Below, piece by piece: positions 1 through 5,882 of a stretch of DNA of 8,597 nt. How positions within the stretch are numbered: position 1 is the first letter of the stretch; each line of letters begins with the position of its first letter. The position numbers were made by a program, and so were the translations under genes. This stretch comes from Nitrospirota bacterium (GTDB lineage: Bacteria; Nitrospirota; Nitrospiria; Nitrospirales; Nitrospiraceae): contig JACPZN010000259.1 in assembly GCA_016195505.1 (NCBI GenBank), positions 1-8,597 on the forward strand, read 5' to 3'. The notes under the pieces are model-generated. The model saw only the letters and a list, made by a program, of their open reading frames with translations. It was not told the DNA's origin and made no database searches.

Positions 1-1042
1 CAGCCAGATCAGCAAGGTGGGGAGAGAAGCTGCGATAGGCTTCGAGGACCATGGCTACGGCGTCGGCGTATCGATATTTTTTCGTCTCCATCCGGTGAGG
101 GGCATAAATGTGGTATCGGCTCATCGCTGAAATCTTGCAGATCTTCGCCTTCAATTTGAAATAGCGCTGGAAGATATCGGCATTCCTGGCGCAGGTTGCC
201 AACAGCACCTCGACGGCTTGGTCAGGCACGTCGTTGCCGAGGTTGCGAGTCGCAATGGGAGAGGAAAAGCGACGGAGTCCGAGATTCTCGGATTTCCAGT
301 CGCTCACGAGAGTCTTGTAAATTTCTCCAAGCAGATCGCGTTGAGTTGAAAAGACGCGATAGAGCTCTTGATAGGCAGCCTGGCGAACCGAGGCCTTCTG
401 GCTCCGCACATAGGTCATGAGCCCTTCACGATTGAGTGCCTGTTTCTTGCCGTAAACTTTGAGGGTGAACGTAAGCCCATTTGTCACCACATCGTAGAAT
501 GTGGTGACGGCGCTACGGCCTGTGACGTTTTTGAGGTTGACGATCTTTTCTTCCGGCTCGGACAGAGTATGCGGCTTGAATCGTCTGATCGTTTCCAAGT
601 GATAGCGCAGATCGCCCGCGACCGCCATCACGCGGGCAGCGTTGGTTTCATCGACGCTCTGCCACCAGAGTTCGAAGAAGAGCAGCCGATTGTTCAGGCT
701 CGTCAGCCGTTCTTCAACTCGTGTCTTAAACGAGCGAGCTTCTGAGTTCTTCGTGTTTTCGGAAAACCACAGATACGCGTAGGCGCCGAGCCGCGACGAT
801 CCCTGAGCGATCGCCTCGCTGAGGTGGAGCAGCGCGAGGAGGTCGTGGCTGGACATGGACGATGCCAGGCGTGGCCGTGCGGCTTCGATCTGAACGACCT
901 TTGCTTCCAGATCGGCAAGGAGTGAGTCGAGCTGGCGGATAGGATCCTTGACGAGATGAGTCAAGTCCCAGTGATCAGGAAACGAGGGTCGTGCAGTTTG
1001 GCGTGGTTTTGAGACAGTTCGTGTCAGGGTCCTCCCGGCCAT
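1..1042 (-). CDS. pepF: Oligoendopeptidase F-like M3 family metallopeptidase, N-terminal part (runs off the left edge)
   Basis: The reverse strand is open without a stop from an ATG at 1042 to the window edge, giving 347 codons. The start is fixed by an SD sequence GAAGGAG (1049-1055) 6 nt upstream. M3B enzymes are cytoplasmic zinc peptidases of about 600 residues that cut short peptides. The visible part fits the family's helical N-terminal half: WDLTHL near residue 25, the Peptidase_M3_N-like stretch at about 105-195 with SEPEEKI near 161-167 and a following TGRSAVTTFYD, then R-x-x-AYQELYRVF near 220-231. The zinc motif HEXXH should lie about 40-60 residues beyond the edge and cannot be checked. 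The basic, Ser/Thr-rich first 20 residues look like an unstructured leader, not a signal peptide. The family call comes from recognising sequence pattern, so the exact subfamily (PepF or a related M3 oligopeptidase) is open. Confidence 0.82.
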   Translation of the reverse strand, partial: MAGRTLTRTVSKPRQTARPSFPDHWDLTHLVKDPIRQLDSLLADLEAKVVQIEAARPRLASSMSSHDLLALLHLSEAIAQGSSRLGAYAYLWFSENTKNSEARSFKTRVEERLTSLNNRLLFFELWWQSVDETNAARVMAVAGDLRYHLETIRRFKPHTLSEPEEKIVNLKNVTGRSAVTTFYDVVTNGLTFTLKVYGKKQALNREGLMTYVRSQKASVRQAAYQELYRVFSTQRDLLGEIYKTLVSDWKSENLGLRRFSSPIATRNLGNDVPDQAVEVLLATCARNADIFQRYFKLKAKICKISAMSRYHIYAPHRMETKKYRYADAVAMVLEAYRSFSPHLADLA

Positions 1043-1079
1043 AGTCTTCTCCTTCGTGAATCACGGAGGCACGAGCGCG

Positions 1080-1088
1080 ATCATACCA
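1080..1088 (-). promoter_or_regulatory. Extended -10 promoter candidate for the M3 peptidase gene
   Basis: Read on the minus strand this is TGG-TATGAT: a five-of-six match to TATAAT preceded by the TGn of an extended -10. No good -35 is seen (CTCGCA at 17 nt spacing is poor), which is tolerable with an extended -10. Predicted transcription start is near 1073, giving a leader of about 30 nt that contains the SD. An inverted pair ATCACGG (1097-1103 read in reverse) and CCGTGAT (1060-1066 in reverse) brackets it. Confidence 0.4.
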
Positions 1089-1149
1089 TTGCCGGACCGT
1101 GATGCGAGTCGAAAAATGTGCGAGGCGCCACAGTCCCACCCGCGGTTCG

Positions 1150-1178
1150 TTGACAGCAATCAGAAGGGATGTGACAAT
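1150..1178 (+). promoter_or_regulatory. Sigma70-type promoter candidate for the 110-aa gene
   Basis: A perfect TTGACA (1150-1155), a 17-nt spacer and GACAAT (1173-1178, four of six matches to TATAAT) stand just ahead of the small gene at 1196/1199. The start of transcription would fall near 1185, leaving a leader of only 10-15 nt. It is back to back with the peptidase promoter, so both may share control. Confidence 0.42.
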
Positions 1179-1195
1179 CCCACCTCACAGGATCC

Positions 1196-1528
1196 ATGAT
1201 GACAGATCAAGAACTCAATCGTGCGGTTCAATATGTCACGGCCAGCACTTCCTATGCGCGTGAAACGGTCGCCGACATCTTGAAAACGGGCCTTGGCGAA
1301 CTGACAGTGATGGCCACGCAATCCACTCGGCAATTCGAACGCGAGGCGCTGCTGGAATATATTTCGCAATGGACGATCAAACGAACTGGGCAACCAGAAC
1401 CACTGGTCCGTGAAGTGCTGGGCTGTGCCGGCCGATGGCTGGATGAAGTCTATGACGAAATCACAAAGCGTCAGCCGGAAATTATCGGTCAGTCATCGAA
1501 CGACGACGAGGATACCGAACCGGTCTAA
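1196..1528 (+). CDS. Small hypothetical protein, mostly helical with acidic tail
   Basis: I do not recognise this 110-residue protein. It begins MMTDQELNRAVQYVTAS and is predicted helical to about residue 95, ending in an acidic disordered tail (SSNDDEDTEPV). There is no signal peptide, membrane segment or metal-binding cluster; a single Cys lies in LGCAGRW. Two adjacent ATG codons (1196 and 1199) are possible starts. The weak SD AGGA (1189-1192) sits 3 nt from the first and 6 nt from the second, so 1199 (109 aa) may be the true start. It has its own promoter candidate and is followed 96 nt later by the nuclease-like gene on the same strand. Support that it is a real gene: promoter plus SD and coding-like codon use. 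A function cannot be assigned. Confidence 0.6.
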   Translation: MMTDQELNRAVQYVTASTSYARETVADILKTGLGELTVMATQSTRQFEREALLEYISQWTIKRTGQPEPLVREVLGCAGRWLDEVYDEITKRQPEIIGQSSNDDEDTEPV

Positions 1529-1555
1529 GACCGTCGTTCGTGAAACGTCGTTCGT
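1497..1555 (+). repeat. Direct repeat pair and hairpin at the end of the 110-aa gene
   Basis: CGTCGTTCGT occurs twice, at 1532-1541 and 1546-1555 (period 14). The inverse CGAACGACG lies inside the coding end at 1497-1505 and can pair with 1532-1540 as a 9-bp stem. Inside the loop, GGTCT-A-AGACC (1522-1532) is a further small palindrome spanning the stop codon. No T-run follows, so this is not a standard intrinsic terminator. Confidence 0.4.
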
Positions 1556-1612
1556 ATCTCGTTCTTGAGGTTATCTCCTGCGAAATACGCTTCACGAGGA
1601 ACCAACAACGGT

Positions 1613-1617
1613 GGAGG
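1613..1617 (+). promoter_or_regulatory. Ribosome binding site that sets the start at 1625
   Basis: GGAGG, followed by more G residues, sits 7 nt before the ATG at 1625. The frame is open further upstream to a TTG at 1565, but that codon lacks an SD, so 1625 is preferred. Confidence 0.65.
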
Positions 1618-1624
1618 GGGGGCG

Positions 1625-2473
1625 ATGGCTCGATGGCGGCCGCGACGTACAGTGAAGCTTTACTCCACCTTACGGGAAGGCCACGGTGCGTCTGTCGTGT
1701 CTTGGAAGCGGGATTCAGAGCAAGGTCTCTCTCGCCATCTCAATGACCAATGGAACATGCTCCATCGGCATTGTGCTGATCAGTCGAGCCATCTTCGGCT
1801 TGGTCGGCTCATTCATCGTCTCTCTCATCGTGATCCTGGTGCTCAAGAGTCGGCGTTGGCTGAGTTAGAGCTTGCGACACAGCTCATTCGCACCGGGGCT
1901 CGCGTAACTTTCCTGCCTGAATCTAAGGCACGGACGGCAGATCTCGAGTGTCTTCTGGGTCGGGAACGATTCTTTGTCGAAGTAACGGCTATGGTTGGCT
2001 CCGCCGAACGGACGCGGCTCCCGTTCCGTGGAATTGCACTCGACAAAGAACTGGGAGAAGAAGAGGATCGCGGCCTTATCCTGATCCATCGGGTTCTGGC
2101 GCGCATTCAGCAGAAGGCCAAACAACTCGCCGACTATCGCGACCCAGTGATCTTAAGTATCTCGATCCCGCGCGCTGATTTACAGGGATCGAAAATGAGC
2201 AGACGGGAACAGATTCGGCTAGATCTGAAAGTCTTGGCCGGGTCAGTGACGGTCCTCCTAACAAAACTGCGACACCTTAGCGCGGTCATGATTTCTCTTT
2301 GGGATGTCGAACAGCTTCCCTCGAAAGCGGCGACGCGACTGGCCAATGTTGAGTTAGTTGAGCGGACGAGACATCAGAGGGCCTATCCGCGTGTTCGTGT
2401 ATTGATTCAGAATGCTGGTGCAACAGCGCCACTCACTGAACGACAGGAGGAGGCATTTCGGCAGATCCTTTAA
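1625..2473 (+). CDS. Uncharacterised protein with PD-(D/E)XK nuclease-like core
   Basis: The 282-residue product starts at an ATG with a strong SD. Residues 1-70 are basic (MARWRPRRTVK and many Arg/His). Residues 75-125 resemble the restriction-endonuclease-like fold: a helix with E80 and E82 (ALAELELATQLI), a strand GARVTFLPE, then TADLEC (D106) and RFFVEVTAMV (E119). The spacing D-x12-E-x-T fits the D...ExK pattern, but position 121 is Thr where the catalytic Lys is expected. Lysines at 164 and 166 in a later helix (IQQKAKQLAD), followed by the strand DPVILSIS, could be a migrated lysine. The C-terminal part is mixed alpha/beta with no second recognisable domain. No partner such as a methylase or helicase is adjacent. 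What is seen is the motif spacing; a nuclease or degenerate-nuclease role is inference. Confidence 0.6.
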   Translation: MARWRPRRTVKLYSTLREGHGASVVSWKRDSEQGLSRHLNDQWNMLHRHCADQSSHLRLGRLIHRLSHRDPGAQESALAELELATQLIRTGARVTFLPESKARTADLECLLGRERFFVEVTAMVGSAERTRLPFRGIALDKELGEEEDRGLILIHRVLARIQQKAKQLADYRDPVILSISIPRADLQGSKMSRREQIRLDLKVLAGSVTVLLTKLRHLSAVMISLWDVEQLPSKAATRLANVELVERTRHQRAYPRVRVLIQNAGATAPLTERQEEAFRQIL

Positions 2474-2536
2474 AGGGGTATGGGCGAAGGATTATCAGCC
2501 TGAATTGGGTTGTTCCAGGCGCTGAGTAAGCCAACA

Positions 2537-3130
2537 TTAGGATCCTTTACCGGCATTGTAAATGTCGCCGCCAGCTTCCTTGTAGCGTTGAAAGACGGCC
2601 ACAGCTTCATCTCGGCACAGATCCCGGCTTACGGCGATTCCTCGTTTCTTGAGTGCCATTACCCAGCCGCTCGGTTTCGGACCTTCATCGAACCCGATCG
2701 CCGACGCGTCGCGCGCTCGCGCACCACAGAGAACTTTCCGGACTCCGGACCAGGGGATGGCTCCGTAACACATGGCGCAAGGTTCACAGCTGGTGACCAG
2801 CTCGAGCTTCGGTAGGCCCGCCGCACCAAGATCAAAATGCCCAACGAGCTGTTGGGCATTGGCGAGGGCAACCATTTCGGCGTGGGCAAGCGAACAATTT
2901 GTTGCCGCGACGAGATTGATTCCGATGGAGACGAGCCGGCCTGTTGTCGTTTCGAACACAGCGGCGCCGAAGGGTCCTCCGGTTTTCGATGTCACATTGG
3001 TCAGTGCCAGTTGGATGACGAACCGCATGCGGTCTCGAGCCACTTGAATGGGTTTCTGCTGGCGGCAGGCAAGGCGAATGGCCCACGATGGAAGGCGAAA
3101 GGGATATTTGGACGAAAAACCCGGCTTCAC
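2537..3130 (-). CDS. Nucleoside/guanine deaminase, CDA-fold zinc hydrolase
   Basis: This cytoplasmic 197-residue enzyme belongs to the cytidine deaminase-like superfamily that removes an amino group from nucleobases or nucleosides. The zinc site is clear: HAE (H83, proton shuttle E85) and SCEPCAMC, giving P117-C118-x-x-C121. The start of the fold, TGGPFGAAVF (50-59) followed by INLV, is typical of the guanine deaminase/TadA-like branch. The start chosen is GTG at 3130, whose GTGA overlaps the TGA stop of the TPR gene, implying translational re-initiation. This keeps the N-terminal FRLPSW...DRMRFVIQLA segment, which I recall from related nucleoside deaminases. Internal starts (GTG 3043, ATG 3028) would lose it. 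A longer reading to 3229 only overlaps the TPR gene. Compared with TadA (about 150-170 aa) it is longer, so guanine deaminase-like is more likely than tRNA-editing TadA. The substrate is not provable here. Confidence 0.82.
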   Translation of the reverse strand: MKPGFSSKYPFRLPSWAIRLACRQQKPIQVARDRMRFVIQLALTNVTSKTGGPFGAAVFETTTGRLVSIGINLVAATNCSLAHAEMVALANAQQLVGHFDLGAAGLPKLELVTSCEPCAMCYGAIPWSGVRKVLCGARARDASAIGFDEGPKPSGWVMALKKRGIAVSRDLCRDEAVAVFQRYKEAGGDIYNAGKGS

Positions 3131-3444
3131 AATGGCAACGAAAGTTTCAGCGCTTCGAGATTCTTCGTGACCATGGCATCGCCGTTCTTGGTGGATACTT
3201 CGATGCCGGTCGCGCAGACAGTTCGGCACTCATCCAGCCGTCCGAGTTTATGGAGCGATTGAGCGAGGGCAAAGTAAGCGGCTGAATAGGCTGGTTTGAC
3301 GGTCACGCATTGCCGCAGGGCTGTGGCCGCTTCCTCAAAATTCCCATCGTCCATATGGGCTTTCCCCAAGCCGAACCAGGCGACCTCGTCGTTTGGGTCG
3401 ATCGCGAGCACTTTCTTCAACGGTTCAATCCGGGTACTGGGCAT
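3127..3444 (-). CDS. Small TPR-repeat protein
   Basis: This is a 105-residue soluble protein made of about two to two and a half tetratricopeptide repeats. The first covers roughly residues 14-48 (AIDPNDEVAWFGLGKAHMDDGN, then FEEAATALRQCVTVKP) and the second about 49-83 (AYSAAYFALAQSLHKLGRLDE and what follows), then a capping helix ending in LEALKLSLPL. The W/LG/AH pattern and P at the end of each repeat are the TPR consensus. TPRs bind partner proteins or peptides and have no catalysis of their own. The start is ATG 3444, with GGAG (3451-3454) 6 nt upstream; a TTG at 3456 would make it four residues longer but has no SD. It lies directly ahead of the deaminase with a 4-nt stop/start overlap, so both are one unit. 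It has no signal peptide. Confidence 0.8.
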   Translation of the reverse strand: MPSTRIEPLKKVLAIDPNDEVAWFGLGKAHMDDGNFEEAATALRQCVTVKPAYSAAYFALAQSLHKLGRLDECRTVCATGIEVSTKNGDAMVTKNLEALKLSLPL

Positions 3445-3450
3445 CGAGGT

Positions 3451-3454
3451 CTCC
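3451..3454 (-). promoter_or_regulatory. Ribosome binding site that sets the TPR gene start
   Basis: GGAG on the minus strand lies 6 nt before the ATG at 3444. It overlaps the alternative TTG start at 3456, which argues against that codon. Confidence 0.5.
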
Positions 3455-3539
3455 AAGGAGTTATCAAACGTGGCACTGACCGTAGCACGCGTTCCCGCGC
3501 ATTGTCTACGGCGTTTCGTGCATGCTACGATCCAATGTC

Positions 3540-3606
3540 AGTGACGAGTGACGAACACAGGTGGGGTGTCCGAGAAGCAAAACGGTAGCGCTCGTCACCC
3601 GTCACT
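3540..3606. repeat. Inverted repeat of GTGACGA heptamers between divergent genes
   Basis: The left arm is A-GTGACGAGTGACG-A (3540-3554) and the right arm is its inverse at 3592-3606: 15 nt with one mismatch (A3547 against C3599), separated by 37 nt. Each arm is two 7-nt units (GTGACGA twice; TCGTCAC then CCGTCAC). It lies 16 nt before the HDAC-like start and about 95 nt upstream of the TPR start. It could be a dispersed chromosomal repeat, a leader hairpin or a protein-binding site. It is not followed by a T-run. Confidence 0.6.
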
Positions 3607-3621
3607 TGTAACAGAGTTAAG

Positions 3622-4566
3622 ATGGCCAAAACCGGTCTCGTCTATCATCCAGCCTATTTAGATCATGACATGGGAACCGGTCATCCGGAGTCTCCGAACC
3701 GGCTGCGAGCGATCATGCAGCAGTTGGAGCGAAGTGGGACCGTAGCTCGCTTGATGAGGATCGAACCACGCAAGGCTGAAGAGACGTGGATCACGCAGGT
3801 ACACACTCCTGGCTATGTTGCGGCGCTCAGCCAGCATGCGCCGACGAGTGGGCGGGTATCACTTGATCCAGACACGTCGATGTCACCTGGCTCATTGACC
3901 GCCGCGTACTTCGCGGCAGGTGGAGCGTTGGCCGGCGTCGATGCGATCATGAACAAGCAGGTGCACCATGTCTTTTGCGCTGTGCGGCCTCCAGGGCATC
4001 ATGCAGAAGCCGACCGGGCCATGGGATTCTGCCTGTTCAACAATGTTGCGATCGCCGCACGGTATGTCCAGAAAAAGTACGATCTCAAACGCGTGTTGAT
4101 CGTGGATTGGGATGTCCATCACGGCAATGGCACGCAGCATAGTTTTGAAGATGATCCCTCGATCCTATTCTTCAGCACACATCAGTATCCACATTATCCT
4201 GGAACTGGCCGAGCGACCGAAAAGGGTAAGGGGGCGGGAGAGGGATTTACGATTAATGTGCCGATGGAAGCCGGTGAGGGGGACGACGAGTATCGTGCAA
4301 TCTTTCGCAAGGCACTAGTGCCGGCGGCTGATAACTTCAAGCCTGAGTTCGTCATCATCTCAGCAGGATTTGATGCGCACAAAGATGATCCGCTCGCCAG
4401 TATGGCCCTGACTGAAGCGGGCTATGAGGATTTGACCGGAATCGTTGTCGGTATTGCCAAGCGCCATGCGAAGGGTCGTATTCTTTCTTCGCTCGAAGGC
4501 GGGTACAATCTGACGGCGTTGTCGGTTTCAGTTGATCGTCATATTCAAGCGCTGTTGAATTCATGA
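3622..4566 (+). CDS. Histone deacetylase family protein (acetoin utilization/acetylpolyamine deacetylase-like)
   Basis: This 314-residue cytoplasmic zinc hydrolase removes acetyl groups from lysines or polyamines. All family signatures are present in order: HPESPNRL (21-28), RPPGHHAEADRAMGFC with the H126-H127 charge-relay pair, the zinc ligands D164 and H166 in DWDVHHGNGTQ, the third ligand D251 in SAGFDAHKDDP, and the catalytic Tyr Y295 in LEGGYN. Length and motifs match a complete class II-like bacterial deacetylase of the AcuC/HDAH/AphA group; I cannot tell the substrate. The start ATG 3622 has only a poor SD (GAG at 3613-3615), so initiation may be weak or leader-dependent. The stop TGA shares ATGA with the next gene, so the deacetylase and cytochrome are translationally coupled. 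No acetoin (acu) or polyamine genes flank it, so the name acuC is not given. Confidence 0.93.
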   Translation: MAKTGLVYHPAYLDHDMGTGHPESPNRLRAIMQQLERSGTVARLMRIEPRKAEETWITQVHTPGYVAALSQHAPTSGRVSLDPDTSMSPGSLTAAYFAAGGALAGVDAIMNKQVHHVFCAVRPPGHHAEADRAMGFCLFNNVAIAARYVQKKYDLKRVLIVDWDVHHGNGTQHSFEDDPSILFFSTHQYPHYPGTGRATEKGKGAGEGFTINVPMEAGEGDDEYRAIFRKALVPAADNFKPEFVIISAGFDAHKDDPLASMALTEAGYEDLTGIVVGIAKRHAKGRILSSLEGGYNLTALSVSVDRHIQALLNS

Positions 4567-5852
4567 AGCTCGGAATTAAGCTCGCCGTCACCGCAGTTGT
4601 ACTGTTTGGGGCGACATACCTGTATTACACCGAAATCAAACCTGTGGTGATCTTCGGCCTGCGATCCGACTATGCCCACGCAATTCCGTTTCAAAAGATT
4701 CCGGAGGGGCTGACGAGCCTGAAGGCGGAGTCCTGCGGTGAGTGCCATCGCGAAATCTACGAGGAATGGAAGGCGAGTATCCATGCACATGCCTACGAAG
4801 ACCCGTTCTTCCAGGCCTACTGGAAAAAAGACAAGAACATTTGGGTCTGTTTGAACTGCCATACACCGCTGGAGAATCAACAGCCGACGTTAATCAAAGA
4901 CATTCCGCGCGGTCGTGTGGAAAAAGCGGTACAGGAGCCGAACCCACATTACGATTCCGAGTATCAGAAGGAGTCGATCACCTGCGCGGCTTGCCATGTG
5001 CGCGACGGCGTGATCTATGGCCCATTTGAGGATTCCGCTGCACCGCATCCGACGAAATTTGACCCGAATTTCAGAACGGCGCAAATCTGCTATCGTTGCC
5101 ACAACGTCGTCTCCGGTCCGGTGCAGTTCTACCGTGTGGGGCCTTGCGGAACCTATGCGGAGTACGAGGGCAAGTTCTTCATGAAAGAGCGGGGCTTCAT
5201 TTGCCAAAGTTGCCACATGCCCGAAATCGACCGGCCCGTGGCAACGAACAGCCCCATTCGCCGCGGGCGTCAGCATCTGTGGCGGGGAGGGCACGATCCC
5301 GACATGGTCAAGCGGGCTGTGGCGGTTCAGGTGAAAGCCGACACGACCGTGCCGAAACCAGGTGATCGGGTGGGCTTTACCCTTACCTTGGTGAACGCCG
5401 GTGCGGGCCACAAGATTCCAACCGGAGACCCCGACCGGTACTTTACGGTGGAATTCATCGTGGAGGATCCGGAGGGGAAGGTGTTAGACCAGCAAAGCTC
5501 GACGATGGGGCGCTGGATCCTGTGGCAGCCGGCTATCGTAGAGTTGTATGATAACCGTCTCTTACCGATGGCCAGCCGGGAATACCAATTTTCGTACCAG
5601 TTGCCCGACAAGGCCGAGGGACTCAAGCTGAAGACACGAGTGCAGTACCACATTCTGTCCGATGGGCAGCACGAGATGTTGCAAACGAAGTATGGACTTA
5701 CGGGCAATGATCCGTATCGATTCGTCGTCTATGAGCGGGAATTCCCCTTGTCCGGTGAGCTTAAGGCGGCATTGGTGAAAGACGGCCATCAGCTTTCGGC
5801 TGTTAGCCATCAGCAGGATGAGAACAATTGCAACGTGATAGCTGATAGCTGA
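4563..5852 (+). CDS. Membrane-anchored pentaheme cytochrome c (c554-like) with C-terminal beta-rich domain
   Basis: The 429-residue protein has an N-terminal hydrophobic anchor (about 5-22, KLAVTAVVLFGATYLYY) without a clear cleavage site, so it is likely tethered to the inner membrane facing the periplasm. Five CXXCH heme sites follow: C58, C96, C141, C176 and C214 (CGECH, CLNCH, CAACH, CYRCH, CQSCH). Extra His that could be distal ligands include H74, H76, H129, H161, H238 and H244 (HLWRGGHD). Heme spacing resembles the cytochrome c554-type fold (PF13435-like). Residues about 250-395 form a heme-free beta-rich domain with NAGAGHKIPTGDPDR. It probably moves electrons in the periplasm; its partners are unknown. 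The ATGA overlap links it to the deacetylase. The last 20 or so residues (from GHQLSAVSH) are encoded by a repeat sequence and look unrelated to the fold. Confidence 0.9.
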   Translation: MKLGIKLAVTAVVLFGATYLYYTEIKPVVIFGLRSDYAHAIPFQKIPEGLTSLKAESCGECHREIYEEWKASIHAHAYEDPFFQAYWKKDKNIWVCLNCHTPLENQQPTLIKDIPRGRVEKAVQEPNPHYDSEYQKESITCAACHVRDGVIYGPFEDSAAPHPTKFDPNFRTAQICYRCHNVVSGPVQFYRVGPCGTYAEYEGKFFMKERGFICQSCHMPEIDRPVATNSPIRRGRQHLWRGGHDPDMVKRAVAVQVKADTTVPKPGDRVGFTLTLVNAGAGHKIPTGDPDRYFTVEFIVEDPEGKVLDQQSSTMGRWILWQPAIVELYDNRLLPMASREYQFSYQLPDKAEGLKLKTRVQYHILSDGQHEMLQTKYGLTGNDPYRFVVYEREFPLSGELKAALVKDGHQLSAVSHQQDENNCNVIADS

Positions 5853-5854
5853 GA
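5785..5854 (+). repeat. Dispersed repeat forming the 3' end of the cytochrome gene
   Basis: GCCATCAGC occurs at 5785-5793 and again at 5806-5814, followed by degenerate tandem heptamers CGTGATA, GCTGATA and GCTGAGA at 5834-5854. ATCAGC (5809-5814) can pair with GCTGAT (5841-5846). The segment 5785-5803 matches the inverse of 7013-7031 in 16 of 19 positions, so a second copy lies after the SmbP gene. The stop codon of the cytochrome (5850-5852) lies inside the heptamers. Confidence 0.6.
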
Positions 5855-5882
5855 ACTGACCGCGTACTGAATAAGGAATATC

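Noticed and set aside
368..745. 125-aa plus-strand reading opposite the M3 peptidase
   Set aside because: The minus frame is continuously open over 347 codons with SD and family pattern; this one is its shadow.
1160..1393. 77-aa minus-strand reading opposite the small hypothetical gene
   Set aside because: No SD, and it would run through the promoter region of the plus-strand gene.
1686..1868. Hydrophobic 60-aa reading with an apparent membrane segment
   Set aside because: It lies wholly inside the nuclease-like gene in another frame and has no SD; the hydrophobicity comes from the frame shift.
2474..2536. Bidirectional terminator between convergent genes
   Set aside because: Only a bulged CAGCCTG/CAGGCGCTG pairing (about 2500-2523) is seen, with no T-run on either strand.
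3131..3229. Longer deaminase reading beginning at 3229
   Set aside because: It overlaps the well-supported TPR gene in another frame, and the extra residues (MPNCLRDRHRSIHQERRC) do not resemble the family.
4890..5411. 173-aa minus-strand reading inside the cytochrome gene
   Set aside because: The plus strand has five CXXCH motifs in frame here, and the reverse reading has no family pattern.
5834..5854. Possible CRISPR-like array in tandem heptamers
   Set aside because: Units are 7 nt, degenerate and contiguous, with no spacers and no cas genes.
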